This document shows positions 12,301 through 27,504 of a stretch of 64,000 nucleotides of DNA, piece after piece. Below the pieces are notes generated by a model. It was not told the origin of the DNA, ran no database searches, and saw only the letters and a list, made by a program, of their open reading frames with translations. This DNA is from Apis mellifera (lineage: Eukaryota > Arthropoda > Insecta > Hymenoptera > Apidae), in NCBI RefSeq assembly GCF_003254395.2, contig NC_037641.1, positions 186,001-250,000 on the forward strand, given 5' to 3'. How positions within the stretch are numbered: position 1 is the stretch's first letter; each line of letters starts with the position of its first letter. Position numbers and translations under genes: made by a program.

Positions 12301-15300
12301 AAAATTAATTATTAATAATAAAATTATTGTGTGAAAAAAAATATTTTTTCAATTATTTACGACAGAAAACGTGTTCATTTTATCGATCGATAATTAAGAC
12401 TCCAGAAAAATGATAAATTGCACGCATTTTGCTCATTGATAAGAATTTTCTCGCGTTCTAATTCTTTTTTCTAAAATTGGTTTGCTATTTTTTCCATCGT
12501 TTGACGAAAAAAAAAAAAAATCGATAGATATCGATGATATACTTAATCGGAATTAATTGATACGATTACATATGAAATTAGATATCAAAGTGATATATGA
12601 CCAATCGAAATCCTGAATTTAATGTATTCTATGATGTTTATGACATTACAACACGTATCGACTTTCGTAAAACGAAAGTAAGTATAATATCAAGGTCTCG
12701 AATTATTGAAACCTTGGATTGAATTTGATTGTTCGCTTTTAATTTCTTGCACGATTTCTCAATAAAGATAATTAACTTACAAGGAGATATGAATGTTGTA
12801 TATTTTAATAACTTCGTGTCAAAATGTTCATTTCGTGTGACATTTAATTTTTTTTATATTTTATATGTATTTAAGTATTACGCGAAATACGTTCAAGGTT
12901 TTTTTGACCATTGGCAATACGTTTTATATATGCAGTATGGAAAAGGATATTACACGTAAGAAAAAGAATTTATTATATAAATGGAAATTATTTGAAATCT
13001 ATCTTGAAAAATCATTTTTAATTCATCTCACTTTTCTAAACAATAATTTTAATAATCTTTTAGAAATTTAAAAAATAATGCTAAGAAAAAAAGTAAATTT
13101 TTTGTTATATATAATTTTAAGATACATATATTTCAATATATAATCTTAATATTTTATTGTCTAAAGTAGGAAATGCTGTTTTGCATAAGATTTAACTTGC
13201 CTTATAATTTTATTTTAATTTATCATTTATCATAAAATTCTGATAATCCTGAATATAGGAAATTTTTAATATAATTTTCAATAAAAATTAATATATTTCA
13301 CGTCGTTAACTTGGATATTGGTTATAACTTGGAAATTGACTTTTACAATCTTTTTTACTCCATAGTTCCACTTGAACAAAGTGCTTGAAATCTTTGCACC
13401 AACTTTGTTCGACAAGAGAAAAAGGAAAAAAGTATTAAAAAGACATTAATTTTATTCAATAAACAAAATTTCTTAGTAGTCTTTTATTTAAGGAACGAAA
13501 ATTAATCGAATCATGAAAGTTAGACTGCAAGTTTAATTCGCTAAATAGTTAAATTAAATAGTGATAAAACTTTTGTAAAATTGCTTAAGAGTTTAAACAA
13601 GAAAGCTGCGTTAACAATTTAATTGAGATTAAAAATATTATAAATATTTTTGAATATTTCAAAAAAAGATTGAGACACATTGGATTTAAACATTTTGAAA
13701 GTTTCTTTAAGAAATTAATAAAAACTTGATTAAAAATTGGTAAAAAATGTATTAATTGAATGAAATTTTAGAAAATTCTCGAATATATTAGAAAATACAA
13801 TGTTTTAAGAAATCAAAGATAACAAAAGTATTTTGGACAAATTTCATATTTTAAAATTTAATGCATTATATATTTATATTATTTGTATTAAAATTATTTC
13901 TTTTATTAAATTTTAATTTTAATACAATTTTATTTAAATAATGATGAATAATTTAATTTGGTTGTATATATATAGTTGTTATTATAAATTATTTGATAAT
14001 ACTAACAAAAAATGTTAATTTCTTGACATCATTAACCTTTATGATTCAAATGTTTTTACTAGTGTTTTAATAGTGTTGGCTATTATGGAATCATTCAATT
14101 TCTGTAGAAAATTAAAAAACTATAAATGTCTTATCATAAAAATATTTTTAAAAAATTTCGATTAGATATTACAGATATAAATATAGAAAATTCCAACATT
14201 TTCAAATTCGTATAGTTGAATTTGAAAAGTACAGAAAAAATAAATCTGATAATTGTATAATTTTAATATTTATGATATTAATTAATTATTGCAAAGAAAT
14301 ATTGTGTTTTAACAATCTTAATATAAATTTATTTTAATTTATTAAGCATTGAGTAAATAATAATTATACAACACTATTAAAGATAATAAATTGAGAATAA
14401 TTTACACATTATTATATCAAAGTAATAAAATATTACATTGGAACAATAGATAATTCACTACATAATTTTAATTTATTATACAAGTTTATAGAAAAAGTTA
14501 TAATTTAATAATTTTTATAATTAAAGTCATAATGTTATAAATATTTTCATTTGTTTTCAAATTTTATGAGATTATACGACTTGCAATTAGAAATAGAAAA
14601 ATAAAAAAACAATCCATACTAATCCATACTATTAATAAATTAATATATAAATTAATTTATGTTTTGAAATTAATTAAGTATACATATTCTATTTTCTATT
14701 GAAAAAATGACAAATATTTCTATCTCAATGAGATCTTCAATGCTCTCAATGAGATCTCGAAAAGAATAGAATTTTTGGTTTTATCATGTTGAAAGCCATG
14801 GGCGAAGAAACTAGTTCCCTGGTTCGTTTTATGGGTAATAGGAAATTCAGTCAAACGGTGATTATTAGCGTGCAAATATATGCGTGAAAAGTAAATTTTA
14901 CGAGTTTTCAATCGTGACCACCAACGCGTTCGAACGCATTCCATGGGTCAACTGACCGAGACGATCGAACTGTTTAACTTGATTCGCTCGTAAGAAACGC
15001 GGCCACCTTCGAAAATTCTAACCTCAAATTTGGATGCAGGCCTAAGAAGTTGCGATTCTTAATACTCTTTGAAATAAGATCCAACGACACGAGTAGCAGT
15101 CGATGAACAAGAAAGAAGATTTTTTTGACTTTACTTCTAATGGATAAATAATCTACTTTTTATCATTTGAATAGAAATACTTGAAATTAATTTAAAAAAA
15201 TTTTTATTTCTTTATAAATAAATATAAATTGAAAAGCGAAAAAATAATTTAAAATTTATTTCATTAAAGAATTTTAAAAAAAGATATTTAAAATTATATA

Positions 15301-15639
15301 TAAATAATAAAATAATAATAAAATACTACGTAACTTTGAATCGTCCATTTCCATCTATATTTCTACATTGCAACGATTATCGATTAAACGGAAAAAACTT
15401 ACAAAAAAGAGAACAATATAATACATTGGATTTTATGTAACAGGGCGATGAATGTGAAAATTATCACATGCTCGTAATCGGCATAGCCGCGGGCACAAAC
15501 TTAAACCTTAATTGATCGAATAGCTCTATCTGGTGAGCAAAAACCACAATACATAAATCACAAAGCAACGAGCTGCGATACTCGGGAAACGTCCAAATTG
15601 CGACACGGTTTTATATCGAAATTTTGCATGAGAAACCTT

Positions 15640-15671
<32 letters not shown>

Positions 15672-16900
15672 TTACCAAATCAATATTTCAATAAAATAGG
15701 TACATAATAACAACGTACGAATCGCATTAAAAATATTTAATGTTTTAGAACATGTGAACACTATCTTTCACACAGCTGATTACATATTGTGATATATTGG
15801 TTGATTGGAATTTTCCATTTGCACTTGGAGCTTGGAATTTTTATCGTGTATTTTTTTTTTTTTTTTTTTTTTTGCGAATATAATATTTTTGTTTAAATAA
15901 TGTGTTACGTATTTGAAATAGCTGGGAGTTATGCAAATTCGGTGACAGTATGATTAAATATTAGATTACTCGAATAAATTATGGTATATTGTGGGTGAAA
16001 AGAATTTTAATTGAAGCGTAGATAATGTGAAATTTTTTTAATCGAAATTTGCCTTCGAATCGTTGAGACTTTCACGTGTTTTCGCATCAATGATTTTCAA
16101 TTTATCGCGTTAAAAGAATTTTTTTTTTTTTAATTTCGCGTAATTATATACGTAAAGTGAAACATTTAATGAATAGATATTTCGAACGAATTTTAATTAG
16201 ATCAGTTTTAGATTTTAGACTTAGATTTCTAATATCAAAGTTCGATTTATTCGTGAAAATATCAGACAAAAATTTTTTGAAATGGAAAAAGATATTATGT
16301 CATGCAGCATTAATTATAAAGTTTCTCTATAAATAGATGTATAAATATTAATGAACTTTAAACTATTTTTCAATTAGAATAATTATGACAAATATATAAT
16401 AATTTTTATATACTCGTTCTAGGAAAAAGATATTCTAATTTAAAAATTACCATTATTATATATTATTATTAAAAATTTTCTTTCTATTTTCAATAATAAG
16501 TTTTGAATTTCAAATAACGATATTAATCTTAAATTAGAAAAATTTTACAAAACAAAGAGCTTCGTATTTTTTTTTTTTTTATAAGAAATAATGAATTGTA
16601 TAGATTAATGGAATAAAAATTATATAGCTTCGTTTAAAAAATTAAAAATTATCATTTAAACTTGACTTTTATATTATTTCTCAATTTATAGAAAAATTAT
16701 GATAATAACGAATTATCAAACAATTTTTGTCTGAAAAATTTCTTTATATCATTTATATTTTTCAAGATTTTAAAAAATTTTTAAAAATTATTATTAATCT
16801 AATAAATTTATAAAGTGCATTAAGGATAAAAGTATTCAAAAAATGAATAATATACGTAATAATATACATTTTTCTTCTTCGAAAAATTCTTCTTCGAAGA
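9311..16900. other. Long AT-rich gene-free stretch
   Basis: No supported coding region. It contains scattered T- or A-runs (15640-15675, 15850-15873). Slightly GC-richer islands at 10735-10900, 14750-15110 and 15440-15620 may be conserved non-coding elements. They show no start, splice or RNA fold that I can support. Confidence 0.5.
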
Positions 16901-17210
16901 TGAAGAGGAATCGAGTTCGAACTCTGTTCATTATCTACGACGATCAATGAAATTGACGCATGGATTCGATTGAATCCGCGTTGGAGACAAGTTGGAGGGT
17001 TAAGCGAAAATTAACAAAACGGTGTCTAGCGTCGAAATTCCTCTAACAACTAGAGCAATCCGATGGAGTGGAGTTGCAACAGAATTGCATTCGAAGTTTT
17101 GCGGCGACCTTGCGTAACTTACGATCCGAAGCTGGCATTTGGGAAATCGGTGGCAGGAGAAATTTATTCATCGCCTTCAGCCTCGATTGTTCCTGCTTGA
17201 CTAATTAGTT
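16901..17210. other. GC-richer island, likely non-coding
   Basis: Roughly 300 bp with GC-richer words (GCGGCGACCTTGCGTAAC, CCGATGGAGTGGAGTTGC) and no sustained frame on either strand. A conserved non-coding element is the simplest guess. Confidence 0.3.
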
Positions 17211-20200
17211 TTCTCTCTCTTTTTTTTCTTCGTCTGTTCAAATTTTGGTAAAAGTAAAGATTGGCTTTTAATTAAATTCTTTGGATCAGGATTAAAATAA
17301 TTGTAATCGATTAATTTGAATAAATAAATATAATAATAATAATAAATAAATGAATAAGAGAGATGATATGATAAATAAAAATTTTTTATGGAACTATTAA
17401 TAAATATTTTTATTGGAAAAATTTTATAATTATTGTTATATTATTAATATTTTTTTTATTAGAAAAATATAAAAATAGAATTGAAAAACAATATTTGCTT
17501 AACTTCTTTTTTTTTATGAAAAATATATATATATATATTTGTCAAAGTAAATAAAATAAAAATTGTTATAATTTCTGAAATTTATATAACGCATAAATAT
17601 AATAATAAATATTCATGTATATTTTTCGAAAAATCGTCAAGAATATGTACATATGTGAGAATATATAATACTTTGTACAGTGATTATAAGCGAGATAAAC
17701 TCATTATTGATAAAAATACAATCGATATTAACCATATTGCACATAACAGACATATTATATACAATTTTCATGGTATTTAACGATTATAAAATTACAGTTA
17801 AATAAGTAGCTATTTGAATAAGTAAGTAAGTTGAATGAAATCACTTTTTAATAATTAATAGAGATTATTTAATGGAAAAACGTTTTAAAAATAGTTTTAT
17901 TCAATTATCTCTTCTTTTCAAGTTTTCAAGATGTTTGAAGACGTGCAAGTGTTTGCAAGCAATCCATATATTGTTTGTAAATGATCAGCAAATAATGGAA
18001 GACAATACAAATCCGAGACAAGTTTGTGGACAATCCATTGCTAAGCTTTCTATTGGAATGGAAAATAAAAGGAAAATATTTGCAGAGAAATGAAGCAACG
18101 AAGAAATGTGCGAATAAAACATAAATTAAACTGGTAAATAAATCTCTTGAAACTAGATATTTCAATATCTTATGGAAGCAGGAAGCAATATCTTTGTTGC
18201 ATAAATAATATCTTTATTTTTGCTTTTAGATATATCTTTGTAAAATTTCTGAATTTAATTAATTCTCTCTAAAAAATATTTTTATAGATAAATTTTGACT
18301 AAAAATCTACATTTTCACAATGTTCAATAAAAATTGAAAAATATAAAACATGATAATATTCAAAGATATGTATTGTATGTCTGAACTTTGGCTCTATGAA
18401 TATCAGACCAATATCTATCATGCATAATGCTTCTATTTCCTGTATTAGCAAGCAAATCTACAAACTACTATTCTATGAATTCAACACATAACGATGGGAA
18501 GCTTAATTTTCCAGGCTTAGTTCGATCCTCGTGATATCATATTGATACAATATAATTTATAATCTATACGCCATTATTAAAACGTTCATAAGATGCTAAA
18601 AAATGCATCCTCTTTACAGGATCATGCAAAGACTAAGATGGCTAAGATATTGTTAAATGTAGCCACATAATATTATTTGCGAACATATCTATACATGTAT
18701 ATTGTTTGCGACAACATTGTGTATGCAGACAAAATTTTTCTGGTTGGATGAGATTTTATTTTATTTTTTAAAAATATTATATTTATATATTATTATATAA
18801 TATAATAATTGTAGTATAATATATTATATATTGTACGTTACTATTATATTCAAACATTATTATATATTTTTATATAAAATTAAAAGATTCTTAAAATTTG
18901 ATTTTTGAAAAATGATTAAATCATTAATCTGGTATAATTTTAGAAAGAAATATAATAATCTGAGTTAAGAAAGTTTTTATTTAAATCTTGATTGAATTTT
19001 TTTGAAGAAAATGCTCTTTTATATTAGAAAATAGATATTAGAAAGCTGAAATTGTTTTTTCAAAATTATTATATAAATATTTCATTAACTTACATAATTC
19101 CATAGAGTTTGATTTTTTCTTGTAATTTGTCTCAACGACGAATTTATACAGGAAAATATCTCCTTTATAAGAGTTACCTAAAATATCATTAGAAATTAAG
19201 AGTTTACATCAAATTTATATTATATATTATATATGTATGTATAGTGTATGTCTATTTTGTATTCAATGTGTATTAATTTCTAGATGTAATTATAAGAATA
19301 TAATTTATATAATACAATAAAGTTAAGTATACATTTTAAACATATACTGAATACTAATTATCCATTAACAATAATAGTTGTGAAATATATTTGTTTGAAG
19401 GATTACAGGCAGAAAATTAGAATCGAGAGTTATTACAAAATATTTATTCACTGAAGTCGAGTTAAATCAAAAGCACAAAAGTTTTTAATTTTTCGAGCTC
19501 TTTCAAAATAATGTTTCAAATAATCTTTTTTAATCTTTTGCAAATAAAGTGAACGTTGGCATTGTTTTAGATATAATATTCATTATATTCATTATATTAA
19601 TATTCATAATATTCATATTAGATATAAATTATTAGTTGTAATACTTACTTAGATATAATATTCACTAAAAATGTCAAAAGATCAATCTTAGAGTTTACAT
19701 GAAACACAAGTTTAATTGTAATAATATTATACAACTTGTTGATGAAATGTTTTGATGATTATTTTATAAATAAATGTGACAGCTTATTCTTTATTTAATA
19801 TGTAATAAAACGATAAAAAAAAATTATATGACAACCTTTGAGGATATTATTGCAAAAAAATGACTTCTACAAATTTATTATAAAAAGAATAAATAAAAAA
19901 TTTGTATAGAATTATAGATATTTTAAACATTTCTAAAACATTTTAGAAATAATTGTAATAGTTTAAAAATTTTTCCATCAAAATTTAATAATGATAATAA
20001 ATTTTAATTTGATAACTTTAATAGTCATTTTGGACTTAAACAATATCCTATATTAAATAGTGACAATATAATTTTCAATATTGACAAAAAATTAATTTCT
20101 TTCCTTTCCCTTCTAAATATAAAAATTCAAAGAATTGTGATCAATATTCTTCTCATTGATATAATTGTTGCTTCTGTAAAGAATTATTATATAATTAGTT

Positions 20201-20634
20201 AAAGACATATAAAATTCTTATTAATCTTTTAGTTTTTAAAATAATAAATAAAGCATAATTTATCCAATTTATCTGGATCAAAGCTACAAAAGAAAAATAC
20301 AATATATTTTAATTACAATATGAAAATCATTATAAAAAAAAGAGAGAAAGAAAATGAATTCTTAATGATTTCTTAATTTTTCCTTTATTATGAATAAATT
20401 TTATTCCAGCTTATATAATAGCATATATTTAAAATTAAAAATAATTGTCTTCAAAATTTTTATGAAAAATAAACAAAAAACTTTTTTGTTATTCAAGATA
20501 ATAATAATAATCGTGATATATGAAGAAAAATTTTCAGAGAATTACATAGATACGATAGATCATCATAGGATAACAATTATATTTTTTTCTAATAATTATT
20601 GTTAATGAGGGAAATTATATCCCTTATTATAGTT
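17211..20634. other. AT-rich gene-free stretch
   Basis: Low-complexity DNA with TA-rich runs (17527-17540, 18770-18840). Overlapping opposite-strand frames at 17872-18165 are unremarkable in composition and not called. Confidence 0.5.
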
Positions 20635-20913
20635 ATCAATGATGAAAATGTTGTTTCGGTTGTATTCGACCAATTAAATTTTCGATTAATTTATATCTTA
20701 TGAATAATGCAATTTCTGTTTCAAATTATCGATAACCAATATCAATGACGTAAACAAATCGTGGTGCAAAAGTAGATTAAAACGAGTCATATTTAACATA
20801 AGAGTCATATATATAGCGAATAGAGATATAGAATAATAATATATATTATTTATCACGATAATGGAAAAATTAATTGGTCGAAAATCAATCGAAATAATAT
20901 TTCCATCGTTGAT
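20635..20913. repeat. Imperfect 48-bp inverted repeat with ~183-bp spacer
   Basis: The left arm (20635-20682, containing TTCGACCAATTAAATTTT) and the reverse complement of the right arm (20866-20913, containing TTCGACCAATTAATTTT) match at about 42 of 49 aligned positions. Most differences are A/G or C/T. It could be a degenerate terminal-inverted-repeat element or a stem-forming sequence. The spacer has no coding potential. Confidence 0.7.
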
Positions 20914-22870
20914 GAGGATTCATTGTTAACGAAATATAATTTTTTTTTTTTTTTTGATGATTATTATTATTATATACAATCGAAATACAATATCTCATAT
21001 TTACGAGCAATCAAAAAAAAAAATATCTCCCATCGATAAAACGATCTAAATATATTTTTTTTCACTGATAATTATTACGAGCAATTATAATTTTCGATTT
21101 TGTAATTTATGTTCCATCATTGCGATCAAAACAATAATTGTTATCATCAATAACTAACTAAACAACTGAAACGAATTTACCTTCGATTTACTGTCAATAA
21201 TGATTATCGGCAAACGAAAAAATAATTGTTATTCTATGACTTCTCTTTAAATTTTAGTTATAGCAATTGTGGTCTATACTTTAAAGAAACTTTATATCGA
21301 AGAATAAGTGTCTAAGGTCAAGACAACTGTATATTTTCAATACGAGGAAAATTCTCGTTTGGATCATCGATTTAAATAAATTTCCTCTGGTTTTTCCTTC
21401 AACCATCTTTTTTAATAAAAAAAAAAAATACTTTTTCACAATTATTGATATAACTTTAATTATTCTTCTTAATTATTTTACCAAAAATGGAAATTGAAAA
21501 AAGAGAATTATGCTGATATTTTCATCATGATAGTTTCATTATCTTAAAAAAAAGATTCTTTTCTATACAGGTTTGAAAAGATATAAAAGAGAAAAAATTG
21601 ATAATGAAATGAAATTGAAAATGTCGATCGAGTAAATATAATAAGAAAAAAATGAATTTTTTGAAAATTTAGTTTATATAGTTTATATACAATTTATATA
21701 TCCAAATTATAATAATACAAAAGATATTGCAGGTTTATAGGATGATGTTTCTATATATGATACATATTGATACATATTGATTCAATCTTTATAATTTTTT
21801 CTTAATTTCATAAAAAAATTAAGAATCTAAATTAGATTTGAAATTTTTTAAGATATGTTGTTTGAAGATTATTTATTCCAATAAATAATAATTGCATTTC
21901 AAAATCGATGACAAATTTTCAATTTGAAATTCATAACATTTTAAACGTTGCTAGAAATAATCATGCCAGACGTTCAGATTTAAAAATAGACTTTAATATA
22001 TTAATCTTTAAGACATTGGATGCTGTAAATATCAATTAATAGTAGTATAGATATGTAAATTAATTAGTAATAAAAAATGTAAAGATTTAAAAAAATAAAT
22101 ATATCAAAACAGAATATTTTGTAGTATTGAATAAAAAATTATTCTGAATTGTTAATTTTTAAATAACATTGTATAAATCTTTTAGAGATATAATATTAAA
22201 AAATATTATAGAAAATAGTGAATTGTTAAAATGTTTTTATATAGATATTTTTAAAGAAAGAACGTTTGCAAAAGAGTAATAAAGTATTAAATAAGATTTA
22301 CACGATACTTAATATTTTATTTTCTCAAGAAAAATATCTATATAAATCAAAAAGTTGAAAATACAATAAAATCGAGAAGATTAAAGTTTTAATTAAATTA
22401 GAATTATTATATTTTTTTCTCAAGAAAAATAATACACAAATAATGTATAAATCAAAAGAGTTGCAAAATGCAATAAAATCAAAAGAATTAAAATTTTCAA
22501 TATCAGATTTAATAGAAATTTTTTTGTTTACTTTAGAATTTAATTTAAAAACGTAAATAAAAATGTTGCTATATCGTAATATAATTATTATACATATAAA
22601 TTTTTCTTTTCTATAGAAATTATGATTTATTGACACTGTGGCATCGTTAATTGATTAATTTATTTTATTAAATGGAGAGGAAATTAATTGGTGAAATTAT
22701 TGAAAAAAGATAAACAAACGTATTCTCGGTGTTTACATGATATTTATTTTCATGTTTTATAGGTAATCCTTATAACATTTTCTTACATATGGGATAATAT
22801 ATTCATGGGCAAGTCAGAGAAATAAAAAAAGAAATTAATCGCCGCCCACTCACGCACTCTTCGAACTCAT
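20914..22870. other. AT-rich gene-free stretch
   Basis: Contains T-runs (20940-20956) and minor internal repeats (AAGAAAAATATCTATATAAA-like and related copies near 22325 and 22420). No gene seen. Confidence 0.5.
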
Positions 22871-22991
22871 CTTATAAAATAGCTCTCTCTTTCTCTCTCT
22901 CTCTCGCATACGTTCTACTTCTTACTTGTACCATCCACGTACATGCAATATTTATACTTTACATATAAATATTACATGTATACAGATGTAC

Positions 22992-23024
<33 letters not shown>

Positions 23025-26000
23025 TTCATTCCTGTCGCTTATTTTTTCCATTTATATATATATATATATATCTTTTTTTGTAAATTTTCTCCTTATCGTA
23101 CAAACGGGTAATATTAAACTTCCTTATTTAATTATCATCGTAATTTTTCGTTACCATTGAGAATTATCGATGATCTATTAGCAATCATCGCGTATAATAT
23201 ACTAATTTCCATACGCATTTCCTCGCGTGTGCGTGTCGTTGTCTCTTTCTCTGTCTCGTTACTTCTCCTCTCTCTTTCCTATCCTTCTCCAACATGCGTC
23301 GTTTCTCGAGAAACAAATTGTATTTAATAATCCAGCCATTTTGAATCGTTTCGAGGGAAAATAATCTCATTTTTCTTTCGAAAAGAAAAAGAAGGAGTAT
23401 CGTCGCTCGTAACCGGAAGTCATCCATCGATTAATCGGCTGAAGAATCGTAAGTACTCTCGATCTGTCAACTCTAGTCTTCTTCCATCATGATCTCGTGT
23501 CAATTTTTTAATTCTCGATTCTCGTTCTTCATAATTTGAACAGACATCGAATTTTAAACCCATTAGCTGTCTTTGTTTGAGGGTGAAAGGGGAGATATTT
23601 ATAATCTATAAAATTGTAGTTAAAATTTAAATAAGAACGATAAAAGTAATTGAAATATTTTTATTCAATTTAAATTGTTTTAATTAATTTGGCATGGTTG
23701 GATGAGTTTATGGAATTTTTCGAGAAATTTAAATCAGATTAGATCGCGTATTTTATGGAAATAAATTTTGAAACAGTGTTCAATCCATTATAATATGTAT
23801 AAATATATAAAATTCCCTCTTTTTTTAAATACAGTTCCATTTTTGCCTCGAGAAAATTTATTAAATCGGGCCCTCCATCATCATAAAAAATTTGATTGAA
23901 TTGAACGTTTGCATCGCACACTTTATTTCGAATCTCGAATTATTAATTTCTCCTCTAATTTAAATCGGTTCTAAATCACGATCCTTTTATTCTCATATTT
24001 TTCACGCCTTCTTTCCTTTCGCTTTTTCAAATTTCTCCATTATATCTTCTCGATCCTTTTTTCGTTAATTAATATTCGAAATAAAATCGAATTATTTGGA
24101 AATATAAAGAAACTCAATGTTGAAACTCATCGAGATTAAATTAAAACAACGCGAAACTTTCGTTCGATCGCGAATTTTACGAAAATACGATTTATTAAAG
24201 TTTAAAGAATAACATATCCTACGTAAAAACAATCGTTATCGATATTTGTTTCTTCGAGAAAAGATAAAGAAAAGAGAAATTATTGAAATCGACAAATTAA
24301 CAACGATCTGTCAAAAGAATTCTTTCCCTTCTAAAGATTAATATTTTTGCAAACAGCGAAGGAGAAATACGAGAAATATCGGATTCCTTTAAGGACGTTC
24401 CTCTTCTAAGGAGAAAGAAAATCGTTCCTAAAACAGATTCTTCTTTCCCTTCCTCGTTCGTACGTGGATTAGACGATGCTCGAAGGAGCGATGATCATTC
24501 GCAGTGGAGCAGCGAGCGGATCTATAATCTCCTCGTCGAATGATGCCAGAAAAATGCTTTCTTCTTTCTTTCTCTTCCCTCACTTTGCGTAAACATCCGA
24601 GAAAAAAAATTCTTCTACATTTCTTCTTCTTTTATGCTTTTTTTTTTTCTTTTTCTTTTTCTTTTTTTTCAAGTTGTTCTCGAAGAACAAGGCTGATCGC
24701 CTGGTAAAAAAAGAAGTCGAGGAGGGAGAATTCTGGCATCACCGAGGATTCAGCGAAGGAATGAAAGAACTAAATGATTCGATTGCTAAATCGTAAGTAA
24801 TGGTAAAATGCATCGTCTCTCTCTCTCTCGTGCCTCTGAAAATTTTTCCTTCTCCTCTTCGAATAAATTTGATTTGCGATTTTTTCTTTTCAATCGAAAT
24901 TTTAAAAAATAAAACGAGAGAATTATCTAGAAATTCTAAGTAAAAAGAAGAAGCAACGATATCTCGAAATGCTTGAAAAAATAATAAGAGAATAAACTTG
25001 CTCGAGCGAGTTCTTTCTTCGTGACATTTAATCAAAATATCGACTCTCTTTCTTTTCTTCATAAATCACGAGCGGCAAAAATATTTTCGAGCAACTTGCG
25101 ATTTGAGAGACACGAGAGGATCGAGCAACGCTTGATTAATCTTATCGAATAAAATCTGCGCAATTATTTAAAACGCACAAGGATCGTGGCGCGAGCCGGG
25201 ATTTCGCGAGTATCTTCTTTGCGATCGACTACTTCGTTAAAATCGAAGGATTGAACGTATCGTTGAAAAATCCAGCTTATTATCGTAATTCGAAAGGAGA
25301 GGCAATAAAATGAACGAAGGATGCGCGTTATTTCCTATCTTCTTTTCTATCTTCCTGTATAAAATCGGATTATTGTACTTCTTTTTTTCATTTCCGAACA
25401 ACATCGATGAAAAAGATACTTTCCAATTAGTGAAAGAAATTATTTTTATCCTGTTTTTGAGCGATTGCAATAAATATTCTTTTATTCTATTTTCGATCAA
25501 TCTTGACTTAAAATTTTTCTCAATTAATTTTCAATTCTCTAATTCTTATGGATTAATAATTAATTAAATTATTTTGATAAAAAATAAACAAAAAATTAAA
25601 CCCATTCTTATCGCGTAAGAAAATTCTTAGGCCATCATTTTGCGAATAAAAATTACGATTTCTATGTTTAAATATTCCGTATAAAAGATTCTATTTAATT
25701 TTTTTATTTAATTATATGGAATTATACATTTAAAAATTTCTAAATAAAATAAAGCAAAATTAGAAATTAAATGGTAGAAAAGATGTCTACGTACATGATT
25801 TTTTTAAATACATTTAAAAACTTTTACAAGGACGCAAAATTTAAAAAAAAAAATCATGGCTCGAATATCATCAATGTTAAAGTCGTCAAAGATCGGCTGG
25901 AACGAACTAATCGATTTAGCTCGATCGAGTTTTTTTCACCGAAATCCCGGTTTCTTCTGTTATTACGCAACATCATCCACTCATCCAAGCATACAAGTTG

Positions 26001-27010
26001 GAGTATCGACACGGGTGTCTTATTTTTGCGTTCACGCCGTCCCTACTTAACGTATTATTTCTTTCTTTCTTTCTTTCGCAAAATTCGTCCGCTTTCATCG
26101 TGAGTAAAATCGTGAATCAAATTATCACCTCGTCGAATCGTATTTATCGATGGTTGCAATCTCGTTTATCCTTTTCTTTCGATCGATCATCATCACCTGA
26201 TTCTTTCTTAGATTCGTTTTTTCGTTTAATTATTACTTGACGCGATCAGGATGGCATTAAACGATTTTCAATTCGATTATTTCTTAAGAGAATACACTGT
26301 GTATCTATTTATTTTTGTTTCACAATGTGAAAAAAATTCTCTTGATAGCAACAAGGTTATCTAGAAACATGTCCACCTTTGACTCGAAGGTAATTTAATT
26401 TTTAACATTTTCATTCCGTTTAATGTACACACACGATTTTTTTTTTCTTATTTTTCAAGAAAATGATAAAATAATAATATTACGATTCCAATAATACTCT
26501 TACCTAAAAATGGTCACATCCGACAAATATCACATCGTCCTGAAAGCGTTGACGACACGTTTACCGACACGAGATAAGATTCGCATCATAAGAACGTATC
26601 TCTCACATCTTTCGTTTCGTTATTTCATCGTATTATGCGTGCTCTCTTCGAGACACGCAACGATTCCAAGGGAGCGCCTGGGATATTCTACTGTTTGGTA
26701 TGAAAAAAAAGTACGTACAAGATAAAAGGAAACGTGGCCGTGGAGATATTTTTTTTTTTCGCGATCAAAATTCATTATGAATGAGAGAGTTCTCGATTGT
26801 TGTTGATGGCGCTGCGGACGAGAGCGAGAGATCCTGCCGAGCTTTTCGAGCGTCGAACGAATCGAACGAAAGATCAACGTTATGCAAGTATTTTTCACGA
26901 TTACTCTACTTGTGTTACTTTACTTTTGTCCGAAATTTAATTTCACGAGCAAATGCTTTATAAGATATAGGAACGAACCTTATTTTTCACAATTGTTGTT
27001 ACGTTGTTAA
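22871..27010. other. Mixed-composition, pyrimidine-tract-rich stretch, no supported gene
   Basis: The base composition shifts here to a less AT-extreme mix. (CT)n microsatellites occur at 22882-22905 and 22998-23025, and a TTTTTC-rich tract at 24630-24672. Open frames at 25310-25567, 25771-26240 and 26510-26898 overlap on opposite strands or are Phe/Ser-rich. None shows a family motif. Confidence 0.4.
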
Positions 27011-27011
27011 A

Positions 27012-27504
27012 CTTAACCTCAAACTGGTGACGTTACTTTCCAATAACGCTAATATCGATTTAAGAATTTTGAAATGAAAAATTATTTTAACGTTAATTTC
27101 AACATTATTCTCGTTTTATTATCGTTATCCAAATTTTTTATATACCACTCGATAAAAATGTTAGAATTTTAGATCGTAAAGAAAATTTAGGTTTGAAAAT
27201 CTTTCAACGACGAAAGAAAGAGTTCAAGTTTTCATTTTAAACGAAATGTAATATCTAGTTTATTCTTTTCAAGTTTACAGCGGTGTATTAAAAAATTTGA
27301 TCAAAAAAAAAACGATAGTTGTGTCGGAAAGTTTATCAAAAATAAAAAATAATAAATAAAAATTGAATAAAATGAACATAATTTTTACAGATTTGTTTGT
27401 TTAATTCAAAAATTAATACAATAATCACAAAGAACAATTGAATTTAAGAAGAAATATTCACAATCGTTACGGCGCTATTTTGACGTCACCATGTAAAGGT
27501 TAAG
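27012..27504. repeat. Inverted ~22-bp motif pair around a 27 kb segment
   Basis: ACTTAACCTCAAACTGGTGA at 27011-27030, continuing CGTTAC, is matched in inverted orientation by TGACGTCACCATGTAAAGGT (27481-27500), continuing TAAG. Both ends contain TGGTGACGT. The pair could be the degenerate termini of a miniature element; no target-site duplication is obvious. Confidence 0.4.

Noticed and set aside
18510..18535. B-box-like GTTCGATCC
   Set aside because: No T-arm pairing and no A box upstream.
26510..26898. 71-codon plus and 92-codon minus ORFs
   Set aside because: They overlap antisense to each other, with no domain or splice context.
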